A stretch of 64,000 bases of DNA from Chitinilyticum aquatile DSM 21506 (lineage in GTDB: Bacteria; Pseudomonadota; Gammaproteobacteria; Burkholderiales; Chitinibacteraceae). Below the pieces are notes generated by a model. That model was not told where the DNA came from, did no database searches, and saw only the letters and a list, made by a program, of their open reading frames with translations. A program made the translations under genes and the position numbers. Within the stretch, counting starts at the first letter, position 1; each line of letters starts with the position of its first letter. Positions 16,525 through 27,465 of this stretch are shown one piece after another. Location of the stretch: positions 310,001-374,000 of the forward strand of contig NZ_AUMS01000001.1 of the NCBI RefSeq assembly GCF_000430805.1, read 5' to 3'.

Positions 16525-17466
16525 ATGTCATTGATGCGCGTGGTCCGCGGCGCTACCGGCGCCAACCTCCCTCCCTGTGTTCTGGCAATCGGCAATTTTG
16601 ACGGGCTGCACCTCGGCCATCAGGCCCTGCTGCGCCAGTTGCGCGGTGAGGCACAGTCGCGGGGCCTGCCTGCCGCAGTGCTTACCTTCGAACCGCACCC
16701 GCGCGAACTGTTCGCGCCCGAGCAGGCTCCTGCCCGCCTGACCAGCCTGCGCGAGAAAATAGAGCTATTGGCTGCTGCGGGTGTTGATTATCTGGTCGTA
16801 CAGCGCTTCGATCGCCGCTTTGCCGCAGTCGAAGCCGAAGCCTTCCGCGATGATGTGCTTGTCAGTCATCTGAATGCCCGGTATGTGCTGGTCGGCGACG
16901 ATTTTCGCTTTGGCCGCCAGCGCCGTGGAGATATCTCACTTCTGCAGGCCTCTCCAGCACTTGCAGTGCATGGTCTGCCGGAAATCCAGCATCGTGATGA
17001 GCGCATTTCCTCGACGGCCGTGCGCGCGGCGCTGGCTGCCGGCGAGCTGGATCACGCCGCCCGACTGCTTGGCCGCCCCTATTCGATTTCTGGGCGCGTG
17101 GTTGGCGGCGATCGTATCGGCCGCGAGCTCGGCTTCCCGACCGCCAACATCCAGCTCAAGCACAACCGCCCGCCCTTGCTGGGCATTTTCGTGGTGGAAG
17201 TACATGGGCTGGGCGGCGTACGGCAGGGTGTCGCCAGCCTGGGCTTTCGTCCGACCATCCGTGGCGGCGACCTGCTGCCCAAACTTGAAGTTCACCTGTT
17301 CGATTTCAACGAGGAGATATACCGCCGCCATTTGCGCGTCGATTTCCTCGTCAAATTGCGTGACGAAGAGAAGTACCCCGATCTGGATGCGCTCAAAGCC
17401 CAGATCGCGAGGGATTGCGAAGCGGCCAGAGCATGGTTCGCAGCGAAAGAACCCTTGATCGTATAG
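16525..17466 (+). CDS. ribF: Bifunctional riboflavin kinase/FAD synthetase
   Basis: 313 residues. The N-terminal FAD synthetase domain has the nucleotidyltransferase HxGH-type motif in [12 protein letters not shown] near residue 25 and a late IS-STAVR motif ([13 protein letters not shown]). The C-terminal riboflavin kinase domain has [13 protein letters not shown] and [11 protein letters not shown]. It makes FMN and FAD. It opens the conserved ribF-ileS-lspA-ispH order. Its TAG stop lies inside the left end of a palindromic repeat. Confidence 0.95.
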   Translation: MSLMRVVRGATGANLPPCVLAIGNFDGLHLGHQALLRQLRGEAQSRGLPAAVLTFEPHPRELFAPEQAPARLTSLREKIELLAAAGVDYLVVQRFDRRFAAVEAEAFRDDVLVSHLNARYVLVGDDFRFGRQRRGDISLLQASPALAVHGLPEIQHRDERISSTAVRAALAAGELDHAARLLGRPYSISGRVVGGDRIGRELGFPTANIQLKHNRPPLLGIFVVEVHGLGGVRQGVASLGFRPTIRGGDLLPKLEVHLFDFNEEIYRRHLRVDFLVKLRDEEKYPDLDALKAQIARDCEAARAWFAAKEPLIV

Positions 17467-17506
17467 ACACGCAACCCAACATATTCAAAGCATACAGACC
17501 AATACC
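17461..17506. repeat. Degraded palindrome copy overlapping the ribF stop
   Basis: The right arm CATACAGACCAATACCC (17490-17506) is a good match to the family; its reverse complement begins GGGTATTGGTCTGTATG. The left arm (GTATAGACACGCAACCC, 17461-17477) is degraded but starts GTATAG and holds the ribF stop codon. It sits within the 58-base gap before ileS. Confidence 0.5.
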
Positions 17507-17524
17507 CTGCATACCGGAACAGCC

Positions 17525-20428
17525 ATGACCGACAAGACCAGCAACAAGTACCCCGTCAACCTGCTCGACACGCCGTTTCCGATGCGTGGCGATCTGGCCA
17601 AGCGCGAGCCCGGTTTCCTGAAAGCATGGCAGGACCAGCAGCTCTACAAAAAGCTGCGCGAAAAGGCCCGCACGGAAAACCGCCCGCAATTCCTGCTGCA
17701 TGACGGCCCGCCCTATGCCAACGGCGATATCCATATCGGTCACGCGGTCAACAAGATCCTGAAGGACATCATCATCAAGTCGAAGTCGCTGGCTGGTTTT
17801 GATGCGCCCTATGTGCCGGGCTGGGATTGCCACGGCCTGCCGATCGAACACCAGATCGAGAAGATCGTCAAAAGCGACAAGGATGCGGTAAAGAACAACC
17901 CCGACATCCACGCGCGCATTGTCGAATACCGCAAGGTCAACGGCCTGGATGAGAAGGAAACCAAGCTGCCGGCGTCCTTCACCCGCGAACTGTGCCGCGA
18001 ATATGCCGCCAAGCAAATCGAGCGCCAGAAAGTCGATTTCATCCGCCTGGGCGTGTGGGGTGACTGGGAAAATCCCTACCGCACCATGGATTTCAAGACC
18101 GAGGCCGAAATTGTCCGCACACTGGGCAAAATCAACGCCAACGGCTACATGACGCGCGGGCAGAAGCCAGTGCACTGGTGCGTGGATTGCGGCTCGGCGC
18201 TGGCCGAAGCGGAAGTCGAATACGAAGACAAAACCTCGCCGGCCATCGATGTGGGCTTCCGTGTTGTGGATAGCACGGCCCTGTCCAAAGCCTTCGGCGG
18301 CGTGAATGTGGGCGACCAGCAGGCCTTTGCCGTGATCTGGACCACCACGCCGTGGACGCTGCCCGCCAATCAGGCCGTGTGTGTTTCTGCTGATCTGGAT
18401 TACGACCTGATCGCGACTGAAAAGGGCCTGCTGATTCTGGCGCGCGATCTGGCCGAAGCGGCCATCAAGCGCTATGGCCTGGATGCCAATGAAGTGATTG
18501 CGCAAGCCAAGGGCGCGGCGCTGGAAGGCCTGCAGCTGCAGCACCCCTTCTTTGCCCGCCAGGTGCCGGTGATTGTCGGCGAGCACGTTACCACCGACGC
18601 GGGTACCGGCCTCGTGCACACGGCCCCCGCGCACGGTGTCGAGGATTACCAGGTTGGTCTGCACTACAAGCTGCCGGTCGACAATCCGGTTGGCAACGAT
18701 GGCCGCTACATCAGCAACACGCCGGCGATGAATGCCCAAGGTAATCAAGCATCCGTTGAACTGGCCGGCCTCACCGTCTGGAAGGCCAACCCGCTGGTGC
18801 TGGAAGTGCTGGAAGCCAACGGTAACCTGCTGGCAAACGAAAAACTGCTGCACAGCTACCCGCACTGCTGGCGCCACAAGACGCCGATCATCTTCCGCGC
18901 GACCAGCCAGTGGTTCATCGCCATGGAGCATGCCGCGCATGACGGCAGCGTACTGCGCGACAAGGCCAACAAGGCCGTCGACGACACCGCCTTCTTCCCG
19001 AGCTGGGGCCGCGCACGCCTGGAAGCGATGATCAAGAACCGCCCGGACTGGTGTATTTCGCGCCAGCGCAACTGGGGCGTGCCGATGACCTTCTTCGTGC
19101 ACAAGGAAACCGGCGAGTTGCACCCGCGCTCTGCCGAACTGCTGGAACAGGTCGCCCAACGCATCGAAAAAGCAGGCATCGAAGCCTGGTTCAGTCTGGA
19201 TGCCAGCGAGCTGCTGGGCGCAGAGGCCGAGACCTATGAAAAACTGAAAGACACACTGGACGTGTGGTTCGATTCCGGCTCAACCCACTTTGCCGTGCTG
19301 CGCGCGCGCGAAGGACTGAAGTGGCCGGCCGACCTGTATCTGGAAGGCTCCGACCAGCACCGCGGCTGGTTCCAGTCCTCGTTGCTGACAGCCTGCGCGA
19401 CCGAAGGGCGTGCACCGTACGACCAGCTGCTCACCCACGGCTTTGTGGTGGACGGCAAGGGCATGAAGATGTCCAAGTCCAAGGGCAATGTGATCGCGCC
19501 GCAGACCGTCATCAACCAGATGGGCGCCGACATGCTGCGCCTGTGGACCGCCAGCACGGATTACTCGGGCGAGCTGTCGATTTCCGACGAAATCCTCAAG
19601 CGCACCACTGATTCCTATCGCCGCATCCGCAATACGCTGCGCTTCCTGCTGGCCAACCTGTCTGACTTCAAGGCTGAAAATGCCCTGCCCGTCGAACAGC
19701 TGACGACACTGGATCGCTATGCGCTGGTGCAACTGGGCGAATTCCAGCAGCGCGTACTGGCCTGCTATGACAAGTACGAGTTCCATGTGGCCGTGCAGGA
19801 CATTACGGCCTACGCCTCGGAAGAACTGGGCTCCTTCTATCTGGACATCATCAAGGACCGCCTCTACACGATGGGCGCAGACAGCGCCGGCCGCCGCTCG
19901 GCGCAGACCGTGCTGTGGCACATCACGCAGGCGCTGGTGCGTCTGCTGGCACCGATCACCTCGTTTACCGCGCATGAAGTCTGGGAAGTGCTCAATGGCA
20001 CGAGCGACAGCGTCTTCCTTGACCGCTGGCACGTCGTCCCGACCGTTGCCGATGCGGCTGCGCTGAATGCGCAATTTGCGCTGGCGCGTGAAATCCGCGC
20101 GCAGGCCCAGAAAGACATCGAAGTACTGCGTGCCGACGGCAAGCTGGGCTCCAGCCTGCAGGCCGAGGTCATCATCACGACCAACGGTGACACACATGCG
20201 GCACTGGCAGCCCTTGGTGACGAGCTGAAATTCCTGCTCATCGTCTCGAAGGCCGAGTTGCAGCAAGGCAGTGAGACCGCGATCAGCGTGAAGGTCGCGG
20301 AAGCCGAGAAGTGCGAACGCTGCTGGCACTACCACCCCACGGTGGGCACCGTAGATGGACACCCGACGCTGTGCGCGCGCTGCGACGACAATCTGCACGG
20401 CGCCGGCGAGGTACGCCAGCATGCTTAA
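17525..20428 (+). CDS. ileS: Isoleucyl-tRNA synthetase
   Basis: 967 residues, slightly longer than the E. coli enzyme. Class I motifs are present: [10 protein letters not shown] near 72 and KMSKSKGN near 650. The editing domain lies between ([11 protein letters not shown] at the start of CP1), and a [16 protein letters not shown] stretch is typical. The C-terminal zinc-binding region has CERCWHYHP ... LCARCDDN. It charges tRNA-Ile. It overlaps lspA by eight bases. Confidence 0.97.
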   Translation: MTDKTSNKYPVNLLDTPFPMRGDLAKREPGFLKAWQDQQLYKKLREKARTENRPQFLLHDGPPYANGDIHIGHAVNKILKDIIIKSKSLAGFDAPYVPGWDCHGLPIEHQIEKIVKSDKDAVKNNPDIHARIVEYRKVNGLDEKETKLPASFTRELCREYAAKQIERQKVDFIRLGVWGDWENPYRTMDFKTEAEIVRTLGKINANGYMTRGQKPVHWCVDCGSALAEAEVEYEDKTSPAIDVGFRVVDSTALSKAFGGVNVGDQQAFAVIWTTTPWTLPANQAVCVSADLDYDLIATEKGLLILARDLAEAAIKRYGLDANEVIAQAKGAALEGLQLQHPFFARQVPVIVGEHVTTDAGTGLVHTAPAHGVEDYQVGLHYKLPVDNPVGNDGRYISNTPAMNAQGNQASVELAGLTVWKANPLVLEVLEANGNLLANEKLLHSYPHCWRHKTPIIFRATSQWFIAMEHAAHDGSVLRDKANKAVDDTAFFPSWGRARLEAMIKNRPDWCISRQRNWGVPMTFFVHKETGELHPRSAELLEQVAQRIEKAGIEAWFSLDASELLGAEAETYEKLKDTLDVWFDSGSTHFAVLRAREGLKWPADLYLEGSDQHRGWFQSSLLTACATEGRAPYDQLLTHGFVVDGKGMKMSKSKGNVIAPQTVINQMGADMLRLWTASTDYSGELSISDEILKRTTDSYRRIRNTLRFLLANLSDFKAENALPVEQLTTLDRYALVQLGEFQQRVLACYDKYEFHVAVQDITAYASEELGSFYLDIIKDRLYTMGADSAGRRSAQTVLWHITQALVRLLAPITSFTAHEVWEVLNGTSDSVFLDRWHVVPTVADAAALNAQFALAREIRAQAQKDIEVLRADGKLGSSLQAEVIITTNGDTHAALAALGDELKFLLIVSKAELQQGSETAISVKVAEAEKCERCWHYHPTVGTVDGHPTLCARCDDNLHGAGEVRQHA

Positions 20429-20918
20429 GCGACTGGCCGGTTTCGGCCTGAAACAGTGGCTGCTGCTGGCACTGGGCGTGCTGGCGCTCGACCAGATTAC
20501 CAAGCACGGTATCGAGCTGTACTTCAACAAGGGCGAGAGCCTGACGGTGATACCTGGCTTTTTCAATCTGACCCTGGCCTACAACCCCGGCGCAGCCTTT
20601 TCCTTCCTGGCCGACGCCGGTGGCTGGCAGCGGCATTTCTTCACCGTGCTTGCCTTGGCGGTCTCCGGCTATATCGTGCATCTGCTCAAGCGCCACCAGC
20701 ACGAAACCCGCTTCGCCCTGGCCCTGGCCCTGATTCTGGGCGGGGCCATCGGCAATGCGATTGATCGGATTGTTTTCGGGCATGTCATCGATTTTCTGGA
20801 TTTCTACATCCGGAACAGCCATTATCCGGCCTTCAACCTGGCTGACTCCGCCATTGTCGGTGGAGCTGGCCTGATCATTCTGGATAGCTTCAAACGCGAG
20901 AAGGAAAAAGCCGCATGA
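20421..20918 (+). CDS. lspA: Lipoprotein signal peptidase (signal peptidase II)
   Basis: 165 residues from [19 protein letters not shown]. Four membrane helices. The catalytic aspartates are in [19 protein letters not shown] and [13 protein letters not shown]. Also typical is [10 protein letters not shown] near residue 25. It cleaves prolipoproteins at the lipobox. The start at 20421 lies within the end of ileS, and the stop overlaps the ispH ATG (ATGA), so the three genes are coupled. Confidence 0.96.
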   Translation: MLKRLAGFGLKQWLLLALGVLALDQITKHGIELYFNKGESLTVIPGFFNLTLAYNPGAAFSFLADAGGWQRHFFTVLALAVSGYIVHLLKRHQHETRFALALALILGGAIGNAIDRIVFGHVIDFLDFYIRNSHYPAFNLADSAIVGGAGLIILDSFKREKEKAA

Positions 20919-21835
20919 ACATCATCCTGGCCCAGCCGCGCGGCTTCTGTGCCGGCGTTGACCGCGCCATTGCCATCGTTGAAAAAGCGCTGGAGAAATA
21001 TGGCGCGCCGATCTATGTGCGCCACGAAGTCGTGCACAACAAATTCGTGATCGAAGACCTGAAAGCCAAGGGCGCGATCTTTATCGAGGATCTGGCCGAC
21101 GTTCCTGCCGGCAATACGGTGATCTTTTCGGCGCACGGTGTTTCGCAGGCAGTACGCAGCGAGGCTGAAGCTCGAGGATTGAATGTATTCGATGCCACCT
21201 GCCCGCTGGTAACGAAAGTGCATCTCGAAGTTCGTCGCCTGCAGCAGCAGGGTTTTGCCATCATCATGATCGGCCACAAGGGCCACCCGGAAGTCGAGGG
21301 CACCATGGGTCAGGGCGACGGTCCTATGTACCTGGTTGAAGAGCCTGCCGATGTGGCAACACTGGAAGTAGCTGACCCGCACAAGCTGGCCTATGTGACG
21401 CAGACAACCCTGTCGGTCGATGATGCCCAGGTCGTGATCAATGCCCTGCGCGAACGTTTCCCGGATATCGTTGGTCCGAAAAAGGACGATATCTGCTACG
21501 CCACCCAAAACCGGCAGGATGCGGTGAAGCAGCTCGCTCGCGATGTCGATGTGCTGATCGTGGTTGGCTCGCCCAACAGCTCGAATTCCAACCGCTTGCG
21601 TGAAGTCGGTGCCAGCCTCGGCATCTCATCCTACATGGTCGACAATGCCGGCGAACTGAAGGCCGAGTGGTTTGCCAGCGATGCCAGGGTCGGCATCACT
21701 GCAGGTGCATCGGCCCCGGAAATACTGGTGCAGCAAGTGATCGACCGCATTCGCGGTTTTGGAGCACTGGATGTCACCCCCATGTCCGGCATCGAGGAAA
21801 ACGTCGTATTCAGCCTGCCCAAGGGCCTTGCCTGA
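20915..21835 (+). CDS. ispH: 4-hydroxy-3-methylbut-2-enyl diphosphate reductase
   Basis: 306 residues. Last step of the MEP isoprenoid pathway. The three iron-sulfur cysteines are in [11 protein letters not shown] (near 12), [12 protein letters not shown] (near 96) and [10 protein letters not shown] (near 197). The catalytic-loop phrase [13 protein letters not shown] and the C-terminal [13 protein letters not shown] are intact. The family usually has ICYATTNRQ; here one Thr is Gln. It ends the ribF-ileS-lspA-ispH operon. Confidence 0.96.
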   Translation: MNIILAQPRGFCAGVDRAIAIVEKALEKYGAPIYVRHEVVHNKFVIEDLKAKGAIFIEDLADVPAGNTVIFSAHGVSQAVRSEAEARGLNVFDATCPLVTKVHLEVRRLQQQGFAIIMIGHKGHPEVEGTMGQGDGPMYLVEEPADVATLEVADPHKLAYVTQTTLSVDDAQVVINALRERFPDIVGPKKDDICYATQNRQDAVKQLARDVDVLIVVGSPNSSNSNRLREVGASLGISSYMVDNAGELKAEWFASDARVGITAGASAPEILVQQVIDRIRGFGALDVTPMSGIEENVVFSLPKGLA

Positions 21836-21927
21836 CCGGCAGGACTCAAGCAGAAAAGGCTGCCTCTGGCGGCCTTTCCCTTTTGTGGCAGGCGCATATA
21901 CTTGCAGTTGTCAGCCCTATTCCATGA

Positions 21928-23760
21928 ATGGCCATGAACCCTCCATCCCCGCCCAGCAATCCAACCGTCATCGCTCGTGAAACGCTGAAGCAGCTCGCAG
22001 TTCGGCGCGTGGCACCGACTCCGGATCACTATGAGGCGATATTCCATGAAATTGCCGGCACCCCGGAAAGCGAGCGCCTGCACCCTGCCCTGCGTGAGCT
22101 GATCGCTGCGCTGGATGCGCAACCCAGGCAGTCCGCCGAATTCCAGCGCCAGCTGACCCAGCTAAGGCGCACGGCACAGACAGAGAAATGGGGCGACTTC
22201 CCGGATTTGCTGTTCCGATGTGTCCAGGGTCTTGGTAATCAGGGTGAGCTGAGTCGCTCCTGGGCAGATCTGATCCGGGATCTGATCCGGCAATGGGATC
22301 TGCGAAATCCCTTCTACACGCCCAGCCGCAAGCAGGAAAGCCTGGAAAAAGTGCTGATCAATTTTGGCGGCAACTCGGCTGAGCTCAATGAAAAACTGGC
22401 CTCGCTGGTTCGGGCCTGGAGCGAGGGCGGAGCAGAAGGCGGTGGCGTTCTGGAAGGCGACCTGACTTCGACTGATTCTGCCGAAGCTACCAGCCAAGTA
22501 CCGACTGTCGGCATGGTTTTCCCCGCCACATCTGCAGGTAGCATCTCCCACGCATCCTGGGCCAATGCCCTGTCCACCACACTGCAGATCGGCGTCAGGG
22601 CGCGGCTGGCGCACAGTCCGGATCTCCAGCAAGATGCGGCCTCGCTCGCCGAAGAAGCGGCCGTGGTCCAGGATGAGGCCGGCTTAGAGAAACTGCTGCC
22701 ACGCCTGCGCAAATTCTGGCTGCGGCTTGAGCTGCAGAATGACCAGGAACTGCGGCTTTGCGATGCACTGATGAATCTGCTGCGTCTGCTCACGGATAAT
22801 ATGGCGGAAATCGTCATTGACGACGAATGGGTGCGCGGGCAGATTGCCGTCGTCCAGCACATCATGGCGCAGCCACTCGACATGCGCGTGCTCTACGATG
22901 CCGAATCCGGCCTGAAAGAGGTGCTGTTCAAGCAAAGCCAGCTCAAGCACTCACTGGTCGAGGCACAGGAAGCGCTTAAGCAGATGCTGACTTCGTTCAT
23001 CGACCGTCTGGGTAATATGTCGGTCAGTACCGACCGCTATCACGACAAGATCAGTGGTTATGCCGAGCAGATCGAAAAGGCCAGGGATCTGGGCAGCATT
23101 CGCGATGTGATGGAAGGCCTGCTGCAGGATACGCGCAGCATGCAGCTGGACGTGCAGCGCTCCAGGGATGAGCTGAATGAAGCACGCAGTCGCGCTGATG
23201 AAGCGCATGAGCGCGTGCTGGAGCTGGAAAAAGAGCTGACCGAGATGAGCCAGCGCATTCGTGAAGACCAGCTTACCGGAGCACTCAACCGGCGCGGCAT
23301 GGAAGAAGCGATGGAAACCGAGATGGCCCGGGCGCAGCGCAATGGCAGCACGCTGTCACTGGCGCTGCTGGATATCGACAATTTCAAAAAGCTCAATGAT
23401 TCCCGTGGCCACGGTGCCGGTGATGATGCTCTGCGCCATCTGGTTGGCGTCATCAAATCCATCATCCGGCCGATGGATTCGGTCGCCCGTTATGGCGGCG
23501 AGGAATTTGTGCTGATCATGCCGGAAACCGACACGGACAATGCCATCGTGGCGATGCAGCGGGTACAGCGCGAGCTGACGCGCCGTTTCTTCCTGCACAA
23601 TAACGAGAAATTGCTGATCACCTTCAGTGCCGGAGTAACCGAGGTGATTCCCGGTGAAAGCGCTCAGGCTGCGCTGGAACGCGCTGACCATGCCATGTAT
23701 CTGGCCAAGAAGCATGGCAAGAATAGGGTCGAGGCCTATACATACCCGGGTACTGACTAA
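21928..23760 (+). CDS. Diguanylate cyclase with large N-terminal sensor-like region
   Basis: 610 residues. About 430 residues of mostly helical, Gln/Glu-rich region (with a coiled coil at about 350-440) precede a C-terminal GGDEF domain. The active-site motif is RYGGEEFVL near residue 522. The inhibitory RxxD site is present as RPMD, five residues upstream. It should make cyclic di-GMP under product inhibition. No membrane segment is visible, so input is probably cytosolic. Start choice is between ATGs at 21928 and 21934. Confidence 0.88.
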   Translation: MAMNPPSPPSNPTVIARETLKQLAVRRVAPTPDHYEAIFHEIAGTPESERLHPALRELIAALDAQPRQSAEFQRQLTQLRRTAQTEKWGDFPDLLFRCVQGLGNQGELSRSWADLIRDLIRQWDLRNPFYTPSRKQESLEKVLINFGGNSAELNEKLASLVRAWSEGGAEGGGVLEGDLTSTDSAEATSQVPTVGMVFPATSAGSISHASWANALSTTLQIGVRARLAHSPDLQQDAASLAEEAAVVQDEAGLEKLLPRLRKFWLRLELQNDQELRLCDALMNLLRLLTDNMAEIVIDDEWVRGQIAVVQHIMAQPLDMRVLYDAESGLKEVLFKQSQLKHSLVEAQEALKQMLTSFIDRLGNMSVSTDRYHDKISGYAEQIEKARDLGSIRDVMEGLLQDTRSMQLDVQRSRDELNEARSRADEAHERVLELEKELTEMSQRIREDQLTGALNRRGMEEAMETEMARAQRNGSTLSLALLDIDNFKKLNDSRGHGAGDDALRHLVGVIKSIIRPMDSVARYGGEEFVLIMPETDTDNAIVAMQRVQRELTRRFFLHNNEKLLITFSAGVTEVIPGESAQAALERADHAMYLAKKHGKNRVEAYTYPGTD

Positions 23761-23849
23761 AGTTGCTCCCAAAAGCAGGCTGCACCGCACTATTCAGGAT
23801 GGTGCCTGGACAATGCGGCACAGTTCGAGCTACTTAACCCGCCCCCCCT

Positions 23850-24785
23850 TCACTCACTATCGCCGAACAGCTCTTCGGGATGAACCACGGCCGTACCAAG
23901 CTTGCCGACCACAATGCCGGCGGCACGATTGGACCATTCCATCGCCTGCGGCAGCGTAAGCCCAGCTGCCAGCATGAGACCAAGCGTGCCGATCACCGTA
24001 TCACCGGCACCGGAAACATCAAACACTTCCTGTGCCTGCGTCGGCTGGTGGACAATTTCAGAAGCGGCAAACAGCGTCATTCCTTCTTCGCTGCGCGTCA
24101 CCAGTAGCGCGTCGAGATCCAGTTTTTCGCGCAACTGGCAGGCCTTGGCACACAATTCATCTTCCGATGCCCAGCGCCCGGCCACCTGCCTGAATTCGCT
24201 GCGGTTCGGAGTAAGCAGCGTCGCGCCACGGTAGCGATCATAGTCATCGCCCTTGGGATCAACCAGCGTCGGCTTGCCATGCGCCTTAGCGATCTCGATC
24301 ATGCGCTGGACATGCCGCAAACCACCCTTGCCGTAGTCGGATAGAATGACAACATCGACTTGCGGCAGCATTGCTTCGAATTCATCCAGTTTCGCTGCCA
24401 AGACTTCGTGACTCGGCTCGTTTTCGAAATCGATGCGCAGCAATTGCTGCTGGCGCGCCAGAACACGCAATTTCACGGTGGTGGCTATGTCGGGATCGCG
24501 ATGCAGCGAAGCCTTTACGCCATGAGCGGTCAGCAGGCGTTCCAGTGCGCTGCCGGCCTCATCATCACCTACCACAGCGAGCAAATGAGCCTGCCCACCC
24601 AGTGCGGCAATATTGCGTGCAACGTTTGCGGCGCCACCAGCGCGCTCGTCAGTCTTCTGGATACGAGCCACCGGAACCGGTGCCTCCGGCGAAATTCGTT
24701 CTACATCGCCAAACCAGTAACGGTCCAGCATCACGTCACCCACTACCAGTACACGGGCCGCAGCCAGTCGTTTCAACCAGTCCAT
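23850..24785 (-). CDS. rfaE1: D-glycero-beta-D-manno-heptose-7-phosphate kinase
   Basis: 311 residues, the kinase half only (HldA/RfaE1 type); no nucleotidyltransferase domain is fused as in E. coli HldE. A ribokinase-family protein: GDVMLDRYWFGDVERISPEAP at the start, AGGAANVARNIAALGG, SDYGKGG, and the ATP/catalytic motif DVSGAGDTVIG near residue 255. It makes the bisphosphate used for LPS heptose. It is 30 bases downstream of pyrF on the same strand. Confidence 0.93.
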   Translation of the reverse strand: MDWLKRLAAARVLVVGDVMLDRYWFGDVERISPEAPVPVARIQKTDERAGGAANVARNIAALGGQAHLLAVVGDDEAGSALERLLTAHGVKASLHRDPDIATTVKLRVLARQQQLLRIDFENEPSHEVLAAKLDEFEAMLPQVDVVILSDYGKGGLRHVQRMIEIAKAHGKPTLVDPKGDDYDRYRGATLLTPNRSEFRQVAGRWASEDELCAKACQLREKLDLDALLVTRSEEGMTLFAASEIVHQPTQAQEVFDVSGAGDTVIGTLGLMLAAGLTLPQAMEWSNRAAGIVVGKLGTAVVHPEELFGDSE

Positions 24786-24815
24786 TTATAACCTCAATAT
24801 CGAATAGTCCGGCAA

Positions 24816-25508
24816 TCAGGCTGCCAGGCTGGCATTGATCTCAGCCAGCGTCTGCATCGGATCGACGCTTTGCGTGATTGGCCGGCCGATGACCAGATAA
24901 TCGGAACCAGCCGCAATGGCAGCCTGCGGTGTCATGATCCGGTTCTGGTCATCCGCGCTGCTGTTGGCCGGGCGGATGCCGGGAGTAACCAGCTTGAACG
25001 ACTGGCCGCAGGCATTTTTGATGAGGCTGGCCTCCTGGGCGGAACACACCACGCCATCCGCCCCGCTGGAACTTGCCAGCCTCGCGAGGCGCTCAACTTG
25101 CTGGGCTGCAGGCGGCAGCCCCAGTTCGGCCAAGTCAGCATCACCCATGCTGGTCAGAACCGTCACGGCAATCAGGAGAGGCCGCTTCGGCAGCGCATCA
25201 AGGGCATCGCGGCTTGCTTCCATCATCTTGCGACCGCCAGAAGCATGGACATTGACCATCCAGACCCCGAGTTTCGCTGCAGCAACGCAGGCGTGAGCCG
25301 TCGTATTCGGAATATCGTGAAATTTCAGATCAAGAAAGACGTCGAAGCCCATTCCAGCCAGTTCCTCGACCAACCGCGGCCCCGCCGAGGTAAAGAGTTC
25401 CTTGCCCACTTTCAACCGGCATTGCGCGGGCGAAACACGGGCAGCAAAGGCAAGGGCGGGCTCGGCGGCCGGAAAATCCAGCGCCACAATGATTCTTGGA
25501 TCGGACAT
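24816..25508 (-). CDS. pyrF: Orotidine 5'-phosphate decarboxylase
   Basis: 230 residues, normal length. The VALDFP start, the catalytic [10 protein letters not shown] motif near residue 60 and the later TPGIRP and [12 protein letters not shown] phosphate-binding parts are intact. Final step of UMP synthesis. It starts 10 bases after the lapB stop, in the conserved lapB-pyrF order. Confidence 0.96.
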   Translation of the reverse strand: MSDPRIIVALDFPAAEPALAFAARVSPAQCRLKVGKELFTSAGPRLVEELAGMGFDVFLDLKFHDIPNTTAHACVAAAKLGVWMVNVHASGGRKMMEASRDALDALPKRPLLIAVTVLTSMGDADLAELGLPPAAQQVERLARLASSSGADGVVCSAQEASLIKNACGQSFKLVTPGIRPANSSADDQNRIMTPQAAIAAGSDYLVIGRPITQSVDPMQTLAEINASLAA

Positions 25509-25517
25509 GCTTTCCTC

Positions 25518-26690
25518 TTAATGGCCTAACCGGCGCTGGCCACGAACCGGGGGATAGGATTCCCATTCGTTGCAGGCCGGGCAATGCCAGAAATATTGGC
25601 GCGTGCGGAAGCCGCAGGCCTTACAGTAATAAACCGTGTTTTCGCGCGTTTCTTCGTGGATGAGGCGCACGATGATTTCAAGATCGGGTTGCTGATCTGC
25701 CGGTGCCTGCAGCAGATACGCTTCCAGCACCTTGCGCAGGCCGGACATCGTCGGGTGCTCGCGCAGCCGCTCGCGTACAAATGCGCTTACCGCATCCGGG
25801 CCATTTCGCGCCAGAATGCGCTCGTAGAGCACATCCAGCACATCCAGATCGGGATTCTGTCTGAGCAGACCCATCAGGTAACGCTCGCCTTCTTCAGCTC
25901 GTCCGAGCTGATCGTAGGCGGCCAGCAGCTGACGTGCGACCAGAGCCAGGTAGAGGATGTCCTGCTTTTCCATCCCCAGCCACTCGCCGATGGCCAGTTC
26001 ATGCTTCTCGCATCTGGCGGCCAGTTCGCCCAGCATGACCCGTGCACGCGCACATTGCCGATTGGCCTGGAGTGCGGCCCTCAATTCATTCTCGGCTTCA
26101 TCTTCACGCGAATGCAGCATGGCATGGGCCGCCAGCTCACAGTGGAAATGGGCAATTTCGTGCTGATAGCTGTGGCTGTCATCCCGCAGGTGCTGTGCCA
26201 GCTCGATGGCTTTCTTCCATTCGTGCTCCTGCTGATAGATGCCGAGCAGCTCAACCCGGGCTTGCCGTGAGTAATCGGTGTCGGCAAGGTTATGCAGCAG
26301 GTATTCGGCACGGTCGAACAGGCCCGATTTCATGAAATCGATGGCCAGCTCCAGTTGTGCCTGCTGGCGCTGATTATCGGAAAGATCCTTGCGATCCAGC
26401 AGGCGCTGATGCATGCGGATTGCTCGCTCGAGCTCACCCCGCCGGCGGAACAGATGTCCGAGCGTAAACTGCAGCTCGCTGGTCTCCGCATGCAACTTCG
26501 CAATGTCGACATACACGTCGACCGCACGGTTGGTTTCACCGTTGAGCAGGTGATTCAGCCCCTGGAAATACTGGGCCGGCAGTGAGCGACTCTCGGAGAG
26601 GACGTGTTTGATGTCGATGCGGGCGGCAAGCCAGCCCAGCCCGAAAAAGACGGGCAGGATAATCAGCCACCACAGCTGGATTTCTATCAT
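25518..26690 (-). CDS. lapB: LPS assembly protein LapB (YciM)
   Basis: 390 residues. The N-terminal membrane anchor (IQLWWLIILPVFFGLGWLAARID) is followed by a TPR array (about 35-330) with repeated LGHLFRRRGELERAIRMH-type helices. The C-terminal rubredoxin-like zinc domain has CKACG ... CPACNEW. In E. coli LapB adapts LpxC for FtsH proteolysis and so sets LPS level. It follows the lapA-like gene in the conserved order. Confidence 0.95.
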   Translation of the reverse strand: MIEIQLWWLIILPVFFGLGWLAARIDIKHVLSESRSLPAQYFQGLNHLLNGETNRAVDVYVDIAKLHAETSELQFTLGHLFRRRGELERAIRMHQRLLDRKDLSDNQRQQAQLELAIDFMKSGLFDRAEYLLHNLADTDYSRQARVELLGIYQQEHEWKKAIELAQHLRDDSHSYQHEIAHFHCELAAHAMLHSREDEAENELRAALQANRQCARARVMLGELAARCEKHELAIGEWLGMEKQDILYLALVARQLLAAYDQLGRAEEGERYLMGLLRQNPDLDVLDVLYERILARNGPDAVSAFVRERLREHPTMSGLRKVLEAYLLQAPADQQPDLEIIVRLIHEETRENTVYYCKACGFRTRQYFWHCPACNEWESYPPVRGQRRLGH

Positions 26691-26729
26691 GGGAAAAACC
26701 GGAAAATGGAAAGCGGATGAATAGTGCGG

Positions 26730-27035
26730 TCAGGCCGGGTCGCGGGATGCATCAGCCGTAATACCCTGCAGCGGTGTTGTGGTTTGTTCGAAACGCGCCT
26801 TTCTTTCCTTGCGCAGCAGCAGGACTTCCCGGCGCAGACGGATGCGCTGTCCAAGGCCGGCCAGTACGCCCAGCGCAGCCCCCAGGGCTAGTGTAATCAG
26901 CAGCAACAGCGCAAGCGGTGCTTCCCAATAGTAGCCAAGGAAGAAATGCAGGCGGACGGGGTCAGCGTTATGCATCGCAAAAACAAACAGAATGCAGAAC
27001 AGCAGTAGTTTGATGGCCCACATCAGGTATCGCAT
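26730..27035 (-). CDS. LapA-like small membrane protein (DUF1049)
   Basis: 101 residues. Two membrane helices (IKLLLFCILFVFAMHNADPVRLHF and a second Leu-rich one around LALLLLITLALGAALGVLAGL), then a basic cytosolic tail (RIRLRREVLLLRKERKARFE). This matches the YciS/LapA family that partners LapB in LPS control. It is 39 bases from lapB on the same strand. Confidence 0.85.
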   Translation of the reverse strand: MRYLMWAIKLLLFCILFVFAMHNADPVRLHFFLGYYWEAPLALLLLITLALGAALGVLAGLGQRIRLRREVLLLRKERKARFEQTTTPLQGITADASRDPA

Positions 27036-27108
27036 GGCAAATCCATAAATGGCAGTCAGATGGGTATTGTAGCGGAAAACCGCCGGTTTATTTCATGGCG
27101 GAATGCGC

Positions 27109-27147
27109 AAAAAAGGCGGCATTCTTGCAAATGCCGCCTTTCTCTTG
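27109..27147 (-). terminator. Intrinsic terminator after ihfB
   Basis: AAGGCGGCATT and AATGCCGCCTT form an 11-bp stem; on the reverse strand it is followed by TTTTTT. It lies 14 bases beyond the ihfB stop and should end the cmk-rpsA-ihfB transcript before the lapA-like gene. Confidence 0.8.
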
Positions 27148-27160
27148 TTGCCGGAATGCG

Positions 27161-27445
27161 TTACGCGTTTACATCAACGCGCTCACGCAGCTCCTTGCCA
27201 GCCTTGAAGTGAGGAACAAACTTCTCCGGAACCTCGACTTTGGTGCCGGATTTCGGATTGCGCCCCATTCTTGGCGGACGATAGTTCAGGTCGAAGCTGC
27301 CAAAGCCACGAATCTCGATACGCTGACCTTGCGAAAGGCTTTTGGCCATCGCATCGAGTATCGTCTTCACGGCCAACTCCGCATCCTTCGCCACCAGCTG
27401 CGGATAGCGGGCGGTGAGTTTTGCGATGAGTTCGGATTTGGTCAT
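27161..27445 (-). CDS. ihfB: Integration host factor beta subunit
   Basis: 94 residues from [20 protein letters not shown]. The start at 27445 gives the standard IHF-beta N-terminus; a GTG three codons upstream is the alternative. The DNA-bending arm ([20 protein letters not shown]) and the GFGSF motif are intact. With IhfA it bends DNA at specific sites. It follows rpsA by 20 bases, as in most proteobacteria. Confidence 0.96.
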   Translation of the reverse strand: MTKSELIAKLTARYPQLVAKDAELAVKTILDAMAKSLSQGQRIEIRGFGSFDLNYRPPRMGRNPKSGTKVEVPEKFVPHFKAGKELRERVDVNA

Positions 27446-27465
27446 GCCAGTCACAATCCCAAACC

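Noticed and set aside
27026-27068. GGTATCGCATGG ... TGGGTATTG near the start of the lapA-like gene as a repeat copy.
   Set aside because: The two ends are in direct, not inverted, orientation and the core does not match.
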